A stretch of 32,455 bases of DNA from Candidatus Chloroploca sp. Khr17 (GCF_004138165.1 NZ_RYFF01000056.1:1-32455), one strand, 5' to 3'. Counted from the first letter of the stretch, positions 7,057 to 15,463 are shown. Notes: generated by a model not told the origin, from the letters alone. A program made the numbers and translations.

Positions 7057-8100
7057 CTAGAGTCCGTAGGCTTCGGCCAGTTCGGGGTCTTTTTTGGCGA
7101 CGAGGCGAGCGAGGTCAACAATGACCTTGGCCTGTTTCCAGGTGGCGTCATCTTGCATTTTGCCGTCGATCATCGCAACGCCGGCCCCGTCGGGCATCGC
7201 TTCGAGGATGCGTTTGGCAAAGAGAACTTCTTTGACATCGGGGCTAAAGACGCGGCGGGCAATCGGGATTTGATTCGGGGCAAGCGACCAGGCCCCCGTG
7301 CAACCCATGAGAAAGGCATTGCGGAACTGCGACTCGCAGGCTGCTTCATCTTTGAGGTCGCCAAATGGCCCGTAGAAGGCGCGGATGCCATGCGCAACAC
7401 AGGCGTCGACCATACGGGCAACGGTATAGTGCCAGAGATCCTGCTGATAGAAGGCGCGCTCGGTCTGGCCTTCGACGGGATCGGTGAGCACACCGTAGAA
7501 AGGATGGCCGCCGCCGACGCGGGTGGTCTTCATCCCGCGTGACGCGGCGAGATCGGCTGGGCCAAGGCTGAGCCCGTGCATCCGGGGGCTTGCGCCGGCG
7601 ATCTGCTCGACATTCTTGACCCCTTCGGCTGTTTCGAGCAGGGCGTGCAAGAGGATCGGCTTCTGCACGCCATACCGTGCTTCAAGCAGGGCGAGGTACT
7701 GGTCAGCAAAATGAATATCCCAGGGGCCTTCGACCTTGGGGAGCATGATCACATCGAGGCGATTGCCCACGGCTTTGACAATCTGGTCCATATCATCGAG
7801 GATCCACGGGCTATTGAGGGCATTGACGCGCACCCAGATGGCGGTCTCGGGGGCATCGAGGGTCGCAATGGCCTCGATAAAGCCAGCGCGGGCGGCTTCT
7901 TTGGCATCAAGCGGGATTGCATCTTCGAGGTTGCCGCAGAGCACATCAACCTGGCGGGCCGTTTCGGGCAGACGGGCGCGGATCTTCTCGATATGGGGCG
8001 GAAAAAAATGGATCATCCGCTCGGGGCGAATCGGCAACTCGCGCAGCGGCTGCGGGGCGCCGGTCGCCAGCGGCTTATAGAAATTCACGGGTAGCTTCAT
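7057..8100 (-). CDS. mcl: (S)-malyl-CoA / beta-methylmalyl-CoA / (S)-citramalyl-CoA lyase
   Basis: This 347-residue HpcH/HpaI-CitE-family lyase is almost the same length as the trifunctional Chloroflexus enzyme. Visible family motifs are C-G-N-L-E-D-A-I-P, the magnesium-ligand glutamate in H-A-L-L-E-T-A-E-G, and the aspartate in [10 protein letters not shown]. It cleaves malyl-CoA to acetyl-CoA and glyoxylate, joins glyoxylate to propionyl-CoA, and finally splits citramalyl-CoA to acetyl-CoA and pyruvate, so it acts three times in the bicycle. It starts 15 bp after mct, with AAAGGAG ahead of ATG 8100. No missing residues are evident. Confidence 0.95.
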   Translation of the reverse strand: MKLPVNFYKPLATGAPQPLRELPIRPERMIHFFPPHIEKIRARLPETARQVDVLCGNLEDAIPLDAKEAARAGFIEAIATLDAPETAIWVRVNALNSPWILDDMDQIVKAVGNRLDVIMLPKVEGPWDIHFADQYLALLEARYGVQKPILLHALLETAEGVKNVEQIAGASPRMHGLSLGPADLAASRGMKTTRVGGGHPFYGVLTDPVEGQTERAFYQQDLWHYTVARMVDACVAHGIRAFYGPFGDLKDEAACESQFRNAFLMGCTGAWSLAPNQIPIARRVFSPDVKEVLFAKRILEAMPDGAGVAMIDGKMQDDATWKQAKVIVDLARLVAKKDPELAEAYGL

Positions 8101-8115
8101 TCTGGTCTCCTTTGA

Positions 8116-9333
8116 TCAGGCAGGCCCTGCAACGATGCCATCATCGTGCAGTTTGCCGACTTCAGCCTCGCTCAGGCCAAGCATGTCGAGCAGGATTTCG
8201 TCGGTATGTTCGCCGAGGCGTGGCGCAGGCGTCACGGGGAACCGTGGAACCTGGCTAAAAGCGAGCGGCGAGCCAGCGGCGAGGTAGGTGCCAAGGCCGG
8301 GTTGTTCAAGCAGCGCGAACATCGGATTGTCGGTCGAGCAATCAGGATCTTCGGCGAGTGCCTCGCGGACGCTGCGATAGGGCGCCCAGGTGACCCGGTG
8401 AGCCTCGAAGATCTGACTAATCTCGGCGAGGGTGCGGGCGCGAAACCAGGGATCAAGCAAATCAGCGAGGGCGTGACGAGCGCGGAAACGATTGCCCTCT
8501 TGAGCGAGATCAAGCCCGAGGCGCTGGCCTAGGGCCGCAAACTGCTCGGCCATCCCCGTCGCCTTCGTCAGGCAACTCCACTGCAAACTGGTCAAACCAA
8601 CGACCATGACATGCTTGCCATCAAGCGTCTCAAAATCGCGCCCAAAGGCCCCATAGAGATAGTTGCCCTGACGCGGGCGATCGGTATCGTTGACCATCAC
8701 CTCGGCGATCATGCCAAGATGCCCAAGCATCGCCAGACCAACATCCTTGAGCGCCAGCTTGACCAATTGACCCTCGCCAGTCAAGCGGCGATGGCGCTCG
8801 GCGGCGAGGATCGCCACCGCGATCATCTGCCCAGCAATGAAATCCCAGGCTGGCAAGACATGATTGACCGGCTCGGGCGTACTGGTTGGCCCAGTCATGA
8901 ACGGAAAGCCGAGTTGCGGATTGATCGTATAGTCAACGTCCGAGCCACCATCGCGGCGACCGAGCAGATTGACCATCACGAGATCGGCGCGCTGCTTTTG
9001 CAGCGCCTCATAGCTGAGCCAACCGCGCGCCGGAAAATTGGTACTGAAGATGCCGCCCTCGTCACCGGGGAGCGCGATCAACTGCGTGAGCAACTCTTGC
9101 CCACGCGGATGGCGCAGATCAACGGCGATCGAGCGTTTGCCCTTATTGAGGCCAGCCCAGAAGAGACTCTGGCCGGTCTCGGTGACAGGCCAGCGACGAT
9201 AATCAAGACCCCCACCGATGGGATCGAAGCGGATGACATCGGCACCAAGTTGAGCCAGGGTCATCCCGCCGAGCGGGGCAGCGACGAAGGCCGAGCCCTC
9301 GATCACCCGCAGACCCTTGAGAATGCCTTGCAT
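8116..9333 (-). CDS. mct: Mesaconyl-CoA C1-C4 CoA transferase
   Basis: This 405-residue family III (CaiB/BaiF) CoA transferase moves CoA within mesaconyl-C1-CoA to give mesaconyl-C4-CoA. Asp164, in P-A-W-D-F-I-A-G-Q, falls at the nucleophilic aspartate position of the family. It is clearly divergent from the two Smt paralogues upstream, as expected for Mct. The assignment rests on family plus position between mcl and smtB. ATG 9333 is preceded by AGGA 8 bases upstream; this site abuts the palindrome at 9347-9379, so folding of the palindrome could affect access of ribosomes. Confidence 0.93.
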   Translation of the reverse strand: MQGILKGLRVIEGSAFVAAPLGGMTLAQLGADVIRFDPIGGGLDYRRWPVTETGQSLFWAGLNKGKRSIAVDLRHPRGQELLTQLIALPGDEGGIFSTNFPARGWLSYEALQKQRADLVMVNLLGRRDGGSDVDYTINPQLGFPFMTGPTSTPEPVNHVLPAWDFIAGQMIAVAILAAERHRRLTGEGQLVKLALKDVGLAMLGHLGMIAEVMVNDTDRPRQGNYLYGAFGRDFETLDGKHVMVVGLTSLQWSCLTKATGMAEQFAALGQRLGLDLAQEGNRFRARHALADLLDPWFRARTLAEISQIFEAHRVTWAPYRSVREALAEDPDCSTDNPMFALLEQPGLGTYLAAGSPLAFSQVPRFPVTPAPRLGEHTDEILLDMLGLSEAEVGKLHDDGIVAGPA

Positions 9334-9346
9334 AGTTATTCCTGTG

Positions 9347-9379
9347 AGACCTCACCGGTCTTGAAGACCGGCGAGGTCT
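9347..9379. repeat. 33-nt palindrome in operon gap, copy 2
   Basis: AGACCTC-a-CCGGTCT pairs with AGACCGG-c-GAGGTCT around tga, with one mismatched pair. It fills most of the 60-bp gap between smtB and mct and is the same family as 6994-7026. Confidence 0.85.
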
Positions 9380-9393
9380 GACGCATGCCAGCG

Positions 9394-10614
9394 TTAAATA
9401 ACCCGTTTCTGGCGAAGTTCAGCGATCTGTTGTTCGTCCATGCCAAGCAGTTCGGTCAGAACTTCGGTGGTATGCTCGCCGAGTTTCGGGCCGAGACTGC
9501 GCAGGCTACCGGGGGTTTCCGAGAGCTTGGGAATTGTTGACGGGACAATGACGGTTTCACCGGTATCCGGGACATCAACCGCCATCAAGTTGCGGCGAGC
9601 GTGAAACTGGCGGTCGCCGAAGATATCGGCAATGTTGTTGAGTGGTCCGGCGGGCGTCCCGGTCTCATAACAGCGGTCAAGCACCTCATCGCGCGTGAGT
9701 GAACCACACCAGTCGCGAACAATCTCATTAACATCGTGGCGATGTTCGAGGCGCGTCTTCTGTTCGCCATAGGTACTCGACGAGGCGAGCTCGGGCCTGC
9801 CCATAGCCAAGGCGAGGCGCGCAAAGAGCTTGTCGGTGGCACACGAGATCGCGACCCACTTGCCATCTTTGGTCGGGAAGTGGCCGTGCGGACAGGCGAA
9901 ATCGTTGTGTGATGGGCCGTGGCGTTCGCGAACGATGCCGTACATGCCATAAGCCGGGGCAAGTTCATCGGTACAACGAAAGACCGACTCGTAGAGTGCG
10001 GCATCAACATACTGACCTTGACCAGTGCGATCGCGATGGCGCAGCGCCAGCAACACACCGAGGCAGCCGTACAAACCCGTCATGTAATCACCAAGCGTCG
10101 TTGAGCCAGGCGTCACCGGGGTACCCCTGGGCATTCCGGCGAGATAGGCAATGCCACCGACGGCGTGAGCAACACGGGCAAACCCGGGACGATCCTTGTA
10201 GGGGCCGGTCTGGCCATAGCCAGTGACACGGAGCATAATCAGACCAGGATTGAGCTCGTGCAACACTTCCCAGCCGAGGCCCCATTTTTCGAGCGTACCG
10301 GGGCGAAAATTCTCACAGAGCACATCGCTCTGCGCGATCAGTTGCTTGAACACGGCCACGCCTTCGGGACGATGGAGGTCAATTGTTACTGAGCGCTTAT
10401 TGCGCGCCTCACTGAGCCAGGTCAGCGTATCGCCGCGCTGGCTGGGCGTCCCAAAGCGGCGCAGGGCATCACCGCCAACCGGATGCTCAACCTTCAACAC
10501 ATCAGCGCCAAACTCACCGAGCAGCGTCGCGCAGTAGGGGGCGGCAATCACCGTTGCCACATCAATGACACGAATGCCCGCCAGGGGCAACGCAGGTGCA
10601 GACTCTGCGGTCAT
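9394..10614 (-). CDS. smtB: Succinyl-CoA:(S)-malate CoA transferase, subunit B
   Basis: This 406-residue family III CoA transferase has the family start [10 protein letters not shown], the [13 protein letters not shown] segment, [13 protein letters not shown] and [10 protein letters not shown]. Asp176 in L-G-D-Y-M-T-G is the expected nucleophile. With SmtA it transfers CoA from succinyl-CoA to malate, giving malyl-CoA. The two subunits are close paralogues and both are needed for the Chloroflexus enzyme. It begins 14 bp after smtA, and its AAGGA ribosome site lies inside that short gap. Confidence 0.94.
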   Translation of the reverse strand: MTAESAPALPLAGIRVIDVATVIAAPYCATLLGEFGADVLKVEHPVGGDALRRFGTPSQRGDTLTWLSEARNKRSVTIDLHRPEGVAVFKQLIAQSDVLCENFRPGTLEKWGLGWEVLHELNPGLIMLRVTGYGQTGPYKDRPGFARVAHAVGGIAYLAGMPRGTPVTPGSTTLGDYMTGLYGCLGVLLALRHRDRTGQGQYVDAALYESVFRCTDELAPAYGMYGIVRERHGPSHNDFACPHGHFPTKDGKWVAISCATDKLFARLALAMGRPELASSSTYGEQKTRLEHRHDVNEIVRDWCGSLTRDEVLDRCYETGTPAGPLNNIADIFGDRQFHARRNLMAVDVPDTGETVIVPSTIPKLSETPGSLRSLGPKLGEHTTEVLTELLGMDEQQIAELRQKRVI

Positions 10615-10628
10615 GGGTTATATCCTTC

Positions 10629-12029
10629 TCAAATAATCTTGTGCTGCCGCAGCCGTCGAATCTCGTCCGCCGTAATATCGAGCAGTTCGCGCATCACTTC
10701 ATAGGTCGCGTCGCCGAGGGGCGGCCCCAGGTTGGTAATGCGCCCGGGGGTTGCCGAAAGCGTCGGCACCACTGCGGGCACGACCACCTCACCGAGGCCC
10801 TCTTCCTCAAACCTGGCGAGATTGCCTCTGGCCTGAAAATGCTCATCTTCAAAGATATCGGCAATGCTATTGACCTTGCCGACGGGCACCTCTTTCTCGA
10901 GGCAGCGTTCGAGCACCTCGGCACGCGTGAGCGAACCGACCCACTCGATCACAATCTGATTGACCTGATCGCGGGCGGCGAGGCGCTTGCGCTGATCGCC
11001 GTAGAGCCCGGTCGTCGCGAGTTCAGACTGTTCCATCGCTTCAGCGAGGCGCTCGAACATCTTGTCGGTCGTACAAGCAATCGCGATCCACTTGTCATCT
11101 TTGGTGCGAAAATGGCCGTGGGGCACCGCGACAAAGCTGCCCGAGCCTTCGCGTTCGCGCACCTTGCCAAAAAGGCCATAGGCAGCCGCGATCTCATCGA
11201 GTTGACGAAAGACCGCCTCATAGATGCCGACATCAATCACCTGCCCGCGCCCGGTCTCCTCCTGATGGCGCAGCGCCACCAGCACCCCGATGATCCCATA
11301 GAGACTCGACATATAATCGCCGAGGGGCACGGTGCCGGGCAACACCGGCGTCTCACCAGGGAAACCGGCAAGATACGAGAGGCCGCCAAAGGCGTGGGCG
11401 ATGTGGGCAAACCCAGAGCGACGGCGGTAGGGGCCAGTCTGCCCATACCCCGAAACCCGCAGCACCACCAGGCGGGGATTCGCCTCACGCAACTGCTCCC
11501 AGCCAAGGCCCCACTCTTCCATCGTCCCGGGGCGAAAATTCTCGATCAGCACATCAGATTTGGCGATGAGCTTGAGAAAGATCTGCACGCCCTCTTTCTG
11601 GCGAAGATCGATGGTCACCGACTTCTTATTGCGCCCCTCACTAAGCCATGCAAGAGTCGCATCGTGACGCTTGGTTGGTGTCCCAAAACGGCGCATGGGA
11701 TCGCCGGAAATCGGGTGTTCAACCTTCAGCACCTCGGCACCAAACTCGCCCATAATCGAAGCCGCATACGGGCCAGCCAGGAAGTTGCCGACATCCACCA
11801 CGCGAATGCCACTCAGAGGTAACTGTTCGTGATCTGAAGGACGATCGGAAGGTGGGAGCGGCTTCACGTGCGGTTTCTCCTGGTGCTGCGCCGTTGAGGG
11901 TGGTGGTTGCGCTGGTTCAGCCTCAGGGGAAACCTGTGCTGCTCCTTCGCCCTCAGGCACCCCCGTTGCTGTCTCGGCAACGTCCGTCGCATCCGCCTGA
12001 TCCGTAGGAATACGCTCGCGCTTGCTCAA
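10629..12029 (-). CDS. smtA: Succinyl-CoA:(S)-malate CoA transferase, subunit A, TTG start
   Basis: This 466-residue paralogue of SmtB carries a low-complexity N-terminal extension of about 68 residues rich in Pro, Glu, Ala and Gln. The CoA-transferase core begins at L-S-G-I-R-V-V-D-V-G. Asp238 in L-G-D-Y-M-S-S matches Asp176 of SmtB. An extended N-terminus distinguishes SmtA from SmtB in Chloroflexus too. The start is TTG at 12029 with a strong GGAGG 7 bases upstream; there is no ATG before residue 93, which lies within the core. It is the first gene of the operon smtA-smtB-mct-mcl-mch. Confidence 0.93.
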   Translation of the reverse strand: MSKRERIPTDQADATDVAETATGVPEGEGAAQVSPEAEPAQPPPSTAQHQEKPHVKPLPPSDRPSDHEQLPLSGIRVVDVGNFLAGPYAASIMGEFGAEVLKVEHPISGDPMRRFGTPTKRHDATLAWLSEGRNKKSVTIDLRQKEGVQIFLKLIAKSDVLIENFRPGTMEEWGLGWEQLREANPRLVVLRVSGYGQTGPYRRRSGFAHIAHAFGGLSYLAGFPGETPVLPGTVPLGDYMSSLYGIIGVLVALRHQEETGRGQVIDVGIYEAVFRQLDEIAAAYGLFGKVREREGSGSFVAVPHGHFRTKDDKWIAIACTTDKMFERLAEAMEQSELATTGLYGDQRKRLAARDQVNQIVIEWVGSLTRAEVLERCLEKEVPVGKVNSIADIFEDEHFQARGNLARFEEEGLGEVVVPAVVPTLSATPGRITNLGPPLGDATYEVMRELLDITADEIRRLRQHKII

Positions 12030-12055
12030 CGATTTGCCTCCGCTTCAATATGTAT

Positions 12056-12080
12056 GCATATCGCCCTCGATATGCGTCAA
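12056..12080 (-). promoter_or_regulatory. smtA operon promoter with overlapping inverted-repeat operator
   Basis: The minus strand has TTGACG (complement of 12075-12080) as a -35 box. Immediately downstream lies the perfect inverted repeat GCATATCG-N4-CGATATGC (12056-12075), filling the expected spacer. The -10 is weak: GCATAC or CATACA at 17-18 bp spacing. A weak -10 with an operator in the spacer fits a regulated promoter, either repressed or activated by spacer-bending regulators. No regulator gene is adjacent. Confidence 0.5.
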
Positions 12081-12128
12081 GACACATCACGCAAAGAAGT
12101 TCAGGGAGTCACTTTTTTGGGGTAGCAA

Positions 12129-12137
12129 TGTTATAAT
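12129..12137 (+). promoter_or_regulatory. Extended -10 promoter element for meh
   Basis: TGTTATAAT is a perfect extended -10 (TG at 12129-12130, TATAAT at 12132-12137) about 115 bases upstream of meh. A recognisable -35 is missing at 17-bp spacing, which extended -10 promoters tolerate. holB has the same type of promoter (13204-13212). Confidence 0.6.
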
Positions 12138-12181
12138 GTCGAATTATATGTCAGAATATCATCAGATGCAAAGTTGGAGCG

Positions 12182-12224
12182 GTGCGCTTACACCGACCAG
12201 CGATGCTGGTCGGTGTAAGCGCAC
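12182..12224 (+). promoter_or_regulatory. Perfect 20-bp hairpin in the meh leader
   Basis: Arms 12182-12201 and 12205-12224 are perfectly complementary around a GAT triloop. It lies between the -10 element and the ribosome site of meh and has no U-tract after it. It could be an attenuator, an RNA-stability element, or a barrier for transcription between the divergent units. The triloop design matches the hairpins that end mch (5538-5578) and meh (13110-13156). Confidence 0.6.
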
Positions 12225-12253
12225 GATAGATCCTCCGGCTAAGGAAGCAAACA

Positions 12254-13102
12254 ATGAGTGACGCAGAGGCAACGTTCAGCAGTTGGATCGGTACCACCGA
12301 ACTGCTGGAAGACGATCTGAGTCCCGCGCAGGCATATGCGGCGGCGGCAACGCTTGATGATACGACCACCATGATCAACGGCAACGCGACGCTGCCGCCA
12401 TTGTGGCACTGGTTCTATTTTGTGCCCCGCGCCCCACAGTCAAAACTGAGTAGTGACGGGCACCCCGAACGCGGCGGGTTTCTGCCGCCGATTCCGTATC
12501 CACGTCGCATGTTTGCTGGTGCGCGACTTACATTCTATCGCCCTTTGCTGCTCGGGCGAACAGCTCAGCGCAAGGGCGAGATCCGCAATATCGTGCAAAA
12601 GTCAGGGCGCAGTGGCAACCTAGCCTTTGTCACCGTTGGCTACCAGTTTTACCAGCAAGGCATCCTCTGCCTTGAAGAAGAGCAGGACATCGTCTACCGC
12701 GAGCCCGGGCCACCAGTGCCCGCGCCGGTGCCCGCCGAACTCCCCCCGGTTCCCGAGGGAGCGTGGACGCGCACCGTCACACCCGATCCGCGGTTGCTCT
12801 TTCGCTTTTCGGCCCTGACCTTCAACGCGCACCGCATTCACTACGACCGGCCCTATGCGACCAATGAAGAGGGTTATCCAGGACTGGTCGTGCATGGCCC
12901 CCTGACGGCCGTGCTGCTGCTCGAACTGGTACGCCACTCGACCAACCGCCGCATCACGGGCTTTAGCTTTCGCGGCCAGGCCCCGCTCTTTGACCTAGCC
13001 CCCTTCCGTCTCGTCGCCACGCCCGAAGAAGAGCGCGTCATGCTTGAAGCCCAGGGGCCCGATGGGAGAGTTGCGCTGAGCGCAGTTGCCGAGCTTGGGT
13101 AG
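12254..13102 (+). CDS. meh: Mesaconyl-C4-CoA hydratase
   Basis: This 282-residue HTD2-like double-hotdog hydratase contains the motif F-N-A-H-R-I-H-Y-D in the second half, holding the catalytic His/Asp region of the R-hydratase type, then G-L-V-V-H-G-P-L. It adds water to mesaconyl-C4-CoA to give (S)-citramalyl-CoA, the last substrate of Mcl. It faces away from smtA across a 224-bp control region. The same six-gene set is clustered in Chloroflexus. ATG 12254 has AAGGA about 9 bases upstream. It could in principle be another HTD2-family hydratase, but the context makes Meh very likely. Confidence 0.92.
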   Translation: MSDAEATFSSWIGTTELLEDDLSPAQAYAAAATLDDTTTMINGNATLPPLWHWFYFVPRAPQSKLSSDGHPERGGFLPPIPYPRRMFAGARLTFYRPLLLGRTAQRKGEIRNIVQKSGRSGNLAFVTVGYQFYQQGILCLEEEQDIVYREPGPPVPAPVPAELPPVPEGAWTRTVTPDPRLLFRFSALTFNAHRIHYDRPYATNEEGYPGLVVHGPLTAVLLLELVRHSTNRRITGFSFRGQAPLFDLAPFRLVATPEEERVMLEAQGPDGRVALSAVAELG

Positions 13103-13109
13103 GAGGTTT

Positions 13110-13156
13110 GCTTGTCCTGCAAAAAGCCAGCTACGCTGGCTTTTTGCAAGACAAGC
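13110..13156 (+). terminator. Terminator hairpin after meh
   Basis: GCTTGTC-c-TGCAAAAAGCCAGC pairs with the returning arm around TAC, with one mismatch. The inner part, AAAAAGCCAGC-tac-GCTGGCTTTTT, has T-runs at the stem ends on both strands, so it may work in both directions. It lies 7 bases after the meh stop codon. Confidence 0.75.
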
Positions 13157-13203
13157 AGAGAGGAGGGAGGGGCACTAGGGCGCAGGTGCTGCGCCCCGCG
13201 TGA

Positions 13204-13212
13204 TGCTATAAT
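13204..13212 (+). promoter_or_regulatory. Extended -10 promoter element for holB
   Basis: TGCTATAAT (TATAAT at 13207-13212) sits 34 bases before the holB start. No strong -35 is visible. Confidence 0.6.
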
Positions 13213-13245
13213 GGGCCAGACACGCGCAACCCTCGCAGGAGAGCT

Positions 13246-14271
13246 ATGCCCTGGCAGATCCTCGGTCATGATTGGGCGATCGCCCAGTTAAAAAACAACA
13301 TTCAGGCGGGAACCGATGCCCACGCCTATCTGATCAGTGGCGTCCCGGGGATCGGCAAGGCACTGCTCGCCTTGCGTTTTGCCCAGGCCCTCAACTGTGA
13401 AGCGGGCCTGGGCGAGCCGTGTCTGACCTGTCGCACCTGCCGCCGCATCGAGCGAGGCAATCATCCCGATGTGCGCATTGCGAGTATGGCGACCCAGGCC
13501 GCGGGCTTGAAAGCCGACGAGGCGGCGCGCCAGAAGGAATTGAAGATTGCGACGATCCGCGCATGGCAAAACGATCTAAGCCTGCGCCCCTATGAGGCGC
13601 GGCGCCGGATCTTGATCCTGCACGATGCCGAACGCCTCAATGAGGAGGCGTCGAATGCGATGCTGAAAACACTTGAGGAACCACCGCCGTACGCAACCCT
13701 GATTTTGGTTGCCAATAGCACTAACCTGCTGCCGACGATTGTCTCGCGCTGTCGTGTCTTGCGGTTGCGGCCCTTGCCACGCCGTGAGGTGGCAACGGCG
13801 TTAGAGGCACGCGGGATTGCCTCAGATGAGGCAGCCACCCTTGCGGCCTGGAGTGGGGGGCGGATCGGGTGGGCGATCCAGATGCTTGCCCAGCCCGAGG
13901 CGATCGCCCAACGCGATGAGCAACTTGAAAGCTTGCTTGCCTTATCACAACAGGGCGTGAGCGCTGGCCTGCGTTGGGCCGAACAACGGGCCAAAGAGTA
14001 CCGCACCGGCGAACAGGCGACCGTCTTTGCCTGGCTTGACCTCTGGCAGAGTTGGTGGCGCGATGTGCTGCTCGTGGCGGCTGGGTGCGCTGAAAGCGTG
14101 ATCAACCTTGATCGGCAGGAGCATCTCGCACAGGCTGCACGACGCTATGATGCGCGTCAGGCATATACCATGGTTGCGAAGATCAACCAGGCGGTGCAAC
14201 AACTTCGTGAAAATGGCAACCCACAACTGGTGCTCGAAAGCGTTGTCTTGCAATTGCCACGAGGAGATTGA
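13246..14271 (+). CDS. holB: DNA polymerase III, delta' subunit of the clamp loader
   Basis: This 341-residue AAA+ protein has P-loop G-V-P-G-I-G-K at residues 32-38, a four-cysteine zinc module (Cys51, Cys59, Cys62, Cys65), a Walker B-like I-L-I-L-H-D-A-E and the sensor S-R-C motif at 167-169. It is a clamp-loader subunit that helps place the sliding clamp on DNA. AGGAG lies about 5 bases before ATG 13246. The next gene starts 4 bp after its stop, so the two are probably co-transcribed. It is a housekeeping gene bordering the carbon-fixation cluster. Confidence 0.95.
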   Translation: MPWQILGHDWAIAQLKNNIQAGTDAHAYLISGVPGIGKALLALRFAQALNCEAGLGEPCLTCRTCRRIERGNHPDVRIASMATQAAGLKADEAARQKELKIATIRAWQNDLSLRPYEARRRILILHDAERLNEEASNAMLKTLEEPPPYATLILVANSTNLLPTIVSRCRVLRLRPLPRREVATALEARGIASDEAATLAAWSGGRIGWAIQMLAQPEAIAQRDEQLESLLALSQQGVSAGLRWAEQRAKEYRTGEQATVFAWLDLWQSWWRDVLLVAAGCAESVINLDRQEHLAQAARRYDARQAYTMVAKINQAVQQLRENGNPQLVLESVVLQLPRGD

Positions 14272-14275
14272 ACCC

Positions 14276-15265
14276 ATGACCTGGTTTGAAAAGCTCACCG
14301 GAGTGCGTGAAACCTCGCCTAGCGACGTGCGCACCCACCTGCGGGTTGAGGGCACGCACCTTCATTCAACGGCGAATGGCGCAACCTTTGTCTGTGGTCA
14401 ACTGGCAACCCCGTCGCTCGGCGAGTTGCGACGCGAGGCTGCCGCGTGTACGTCGGTGTACGGGCATTTGACGATACGCGAAGTTGTCGCGAATGTGCAG
14501 CACCTTCACGCTGACCCGGCCAACGCATCAGCGCTCTTTCAAGTTGCCTCGCAGTTCAACCTGCTCGAAATGGCGTCGCCGAACGTCACCCCCGAAGAGG
14601 GCGTGGGCATCTATGAACATGACCATACCCAGGGGCCGGCATGCGCCGTTGCCGCTGGCGCGGGGACAATCTATCGCAACTATTTTGCGCCAGTCAACGG
14701 TGCAAGCGGGCAAACGGCCAGCAACCAGATCGATTGTCTGGCCGATCTCGGTCAGGCGCTGGGCAACGCTAACGGCGAACTTTGGCACATGCAGAACGGC
14801 TATGCCCTCCCCTCGCGCAGCGGGCTCACCGCGATCGCCGAGCGGCTGCAAGCCGCAAGCGAAGCTGAACGTGATGAACTGCGCGGGTTGCTTCGCATCG
14901 GCATGCAATGGCAAACCCAGGTGACCATCGCGGCGTCTGGGCACCTCGTCTCGCAGGCCTACTGTTCAGCCCTGCCGGTCGCGTATGCGAGTCATCCCAC
15001 TGATCTCTGGGAGCCCTTTGCTCGGCTGGTGCTCGAAGCGGCCTACGAAGCGACGATCTGCGCCGGCATCATCAATGCCGCCACGTACGGCTCGCCGCGC
15101 CTCTTCCTGACCCTGCTTGGTGGAGGTGTCTTTGGCAACGACATCAGATGGATCATCGCCAGCATCGCCCGTACGCTCCATCGCTATCAGGACTACGGGC
15201 TCGAGGTTGCCATCGTGAGCTATGGGCGCTCAAACGAGCATGTACGGCAACTGGTTGCGGCTTAG
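14276..15265 (+). CDS. Uncharacterised conserved protein with a macrodomain/PARG-like GGGVFGN signature
   Basis: This 329-residue soluble protein was not matched to a named family by me. Notable features are a central block with E-H-D-H-T-Q-G-P-A-C-A-V-A-A-G-A-G-T-I-Y-R-N-Y-F and a C-terminal block L-T-L-L-G-G-G-V-F-G-N-D-I-R-W-I. A triple-glycine loop followed by V-F-G-N is reminiscent of the ADP-ribose binding loops of macrodomain and PARG proteins, but this is resemblance only. GAGGAG precedes ATG 14276 and the gene follows holB by 4 bp. The frame stays open upstream to 14108, overlapping holB, but the ribosome site supports the later start. Confidence 0.85.
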   Translation: MTWFEKLTGVRETSPSDVRTHLRVEGTHLHSTANGATFVCGQLATPSLGELRREAAACTSVYGHLTIREVVANVQHLHADPANASALFQVASQFNLLEMASPNVTPEEGVGIYEHDHTQGPACAVAAGAGTIYRNYFAPVNGASGQTASNQIDCLADLGQALGNANGELWHMQNGYALPSRSGLTAIAERLQAASEAERDELRGLLRIGMQWQTQVTIAASGHLVSQAYCSALPVAYASHPTDLWEPFARLVLEAAYEATICAGIINAATYGSPRLFLTLLGGGVFGNDIRWIIASIARTLHRYQDYGLEVAIVSYGRSNEHVRQLVAA

Positions 15266-15284
15266 GGCGATTACCTTGCACATA

Positions 15285-15318
15285 AGGCGGTTTTTTTGAC
15301 GCAAAGGCGCAAAGCTGC
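15285..15318 (+). repeat. Dispersed 3'-flank repeat, copy 2
   Basis: The sequence aaggcggtttttttgacgca, then aaggcgcaaagctgc, lies 20 bases after a stop codon. It shares an uninterrupted 20-base start with the copy at 22264-22308. Confidence 0.8.
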
Positions 15319-15439
15319 GTCGAGAGAACATCTGGACGCCAAGTGTGCGACGGATAGCTGCGCCAGACGTGTATCAGGAAACTCCGTTACCGTAGCAGGA
15401 CGTCAGCCGTCACCCTGATGCGTATGGTGCCAAGTCTTA

Positions 15440-15463
15440 CCCCGGATCACTCCCGATCCGGGG
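15440..15463 (-). terminator. Hairpin overlapping the end of the marR-type gene
   Basis: CCCCGGATC (15440-15448) pairs with GATCCGGGG (15455-15463). The TGA stop of the MarR gene (15447-15449) is inside it. On the minus strand the stem is followed by TAAGACTT, a poor U-tract, so termination is plausible but not certain. Confidence 0.5.

Noticed and set aside
10596-11822. Long plus-strand open frame of about 400 codons opposite smtA and its end
   Set aside because: It is antisense to a clearly recognised enzyme, has no family motifs, and results from the GC-rich codon bias of smtA.
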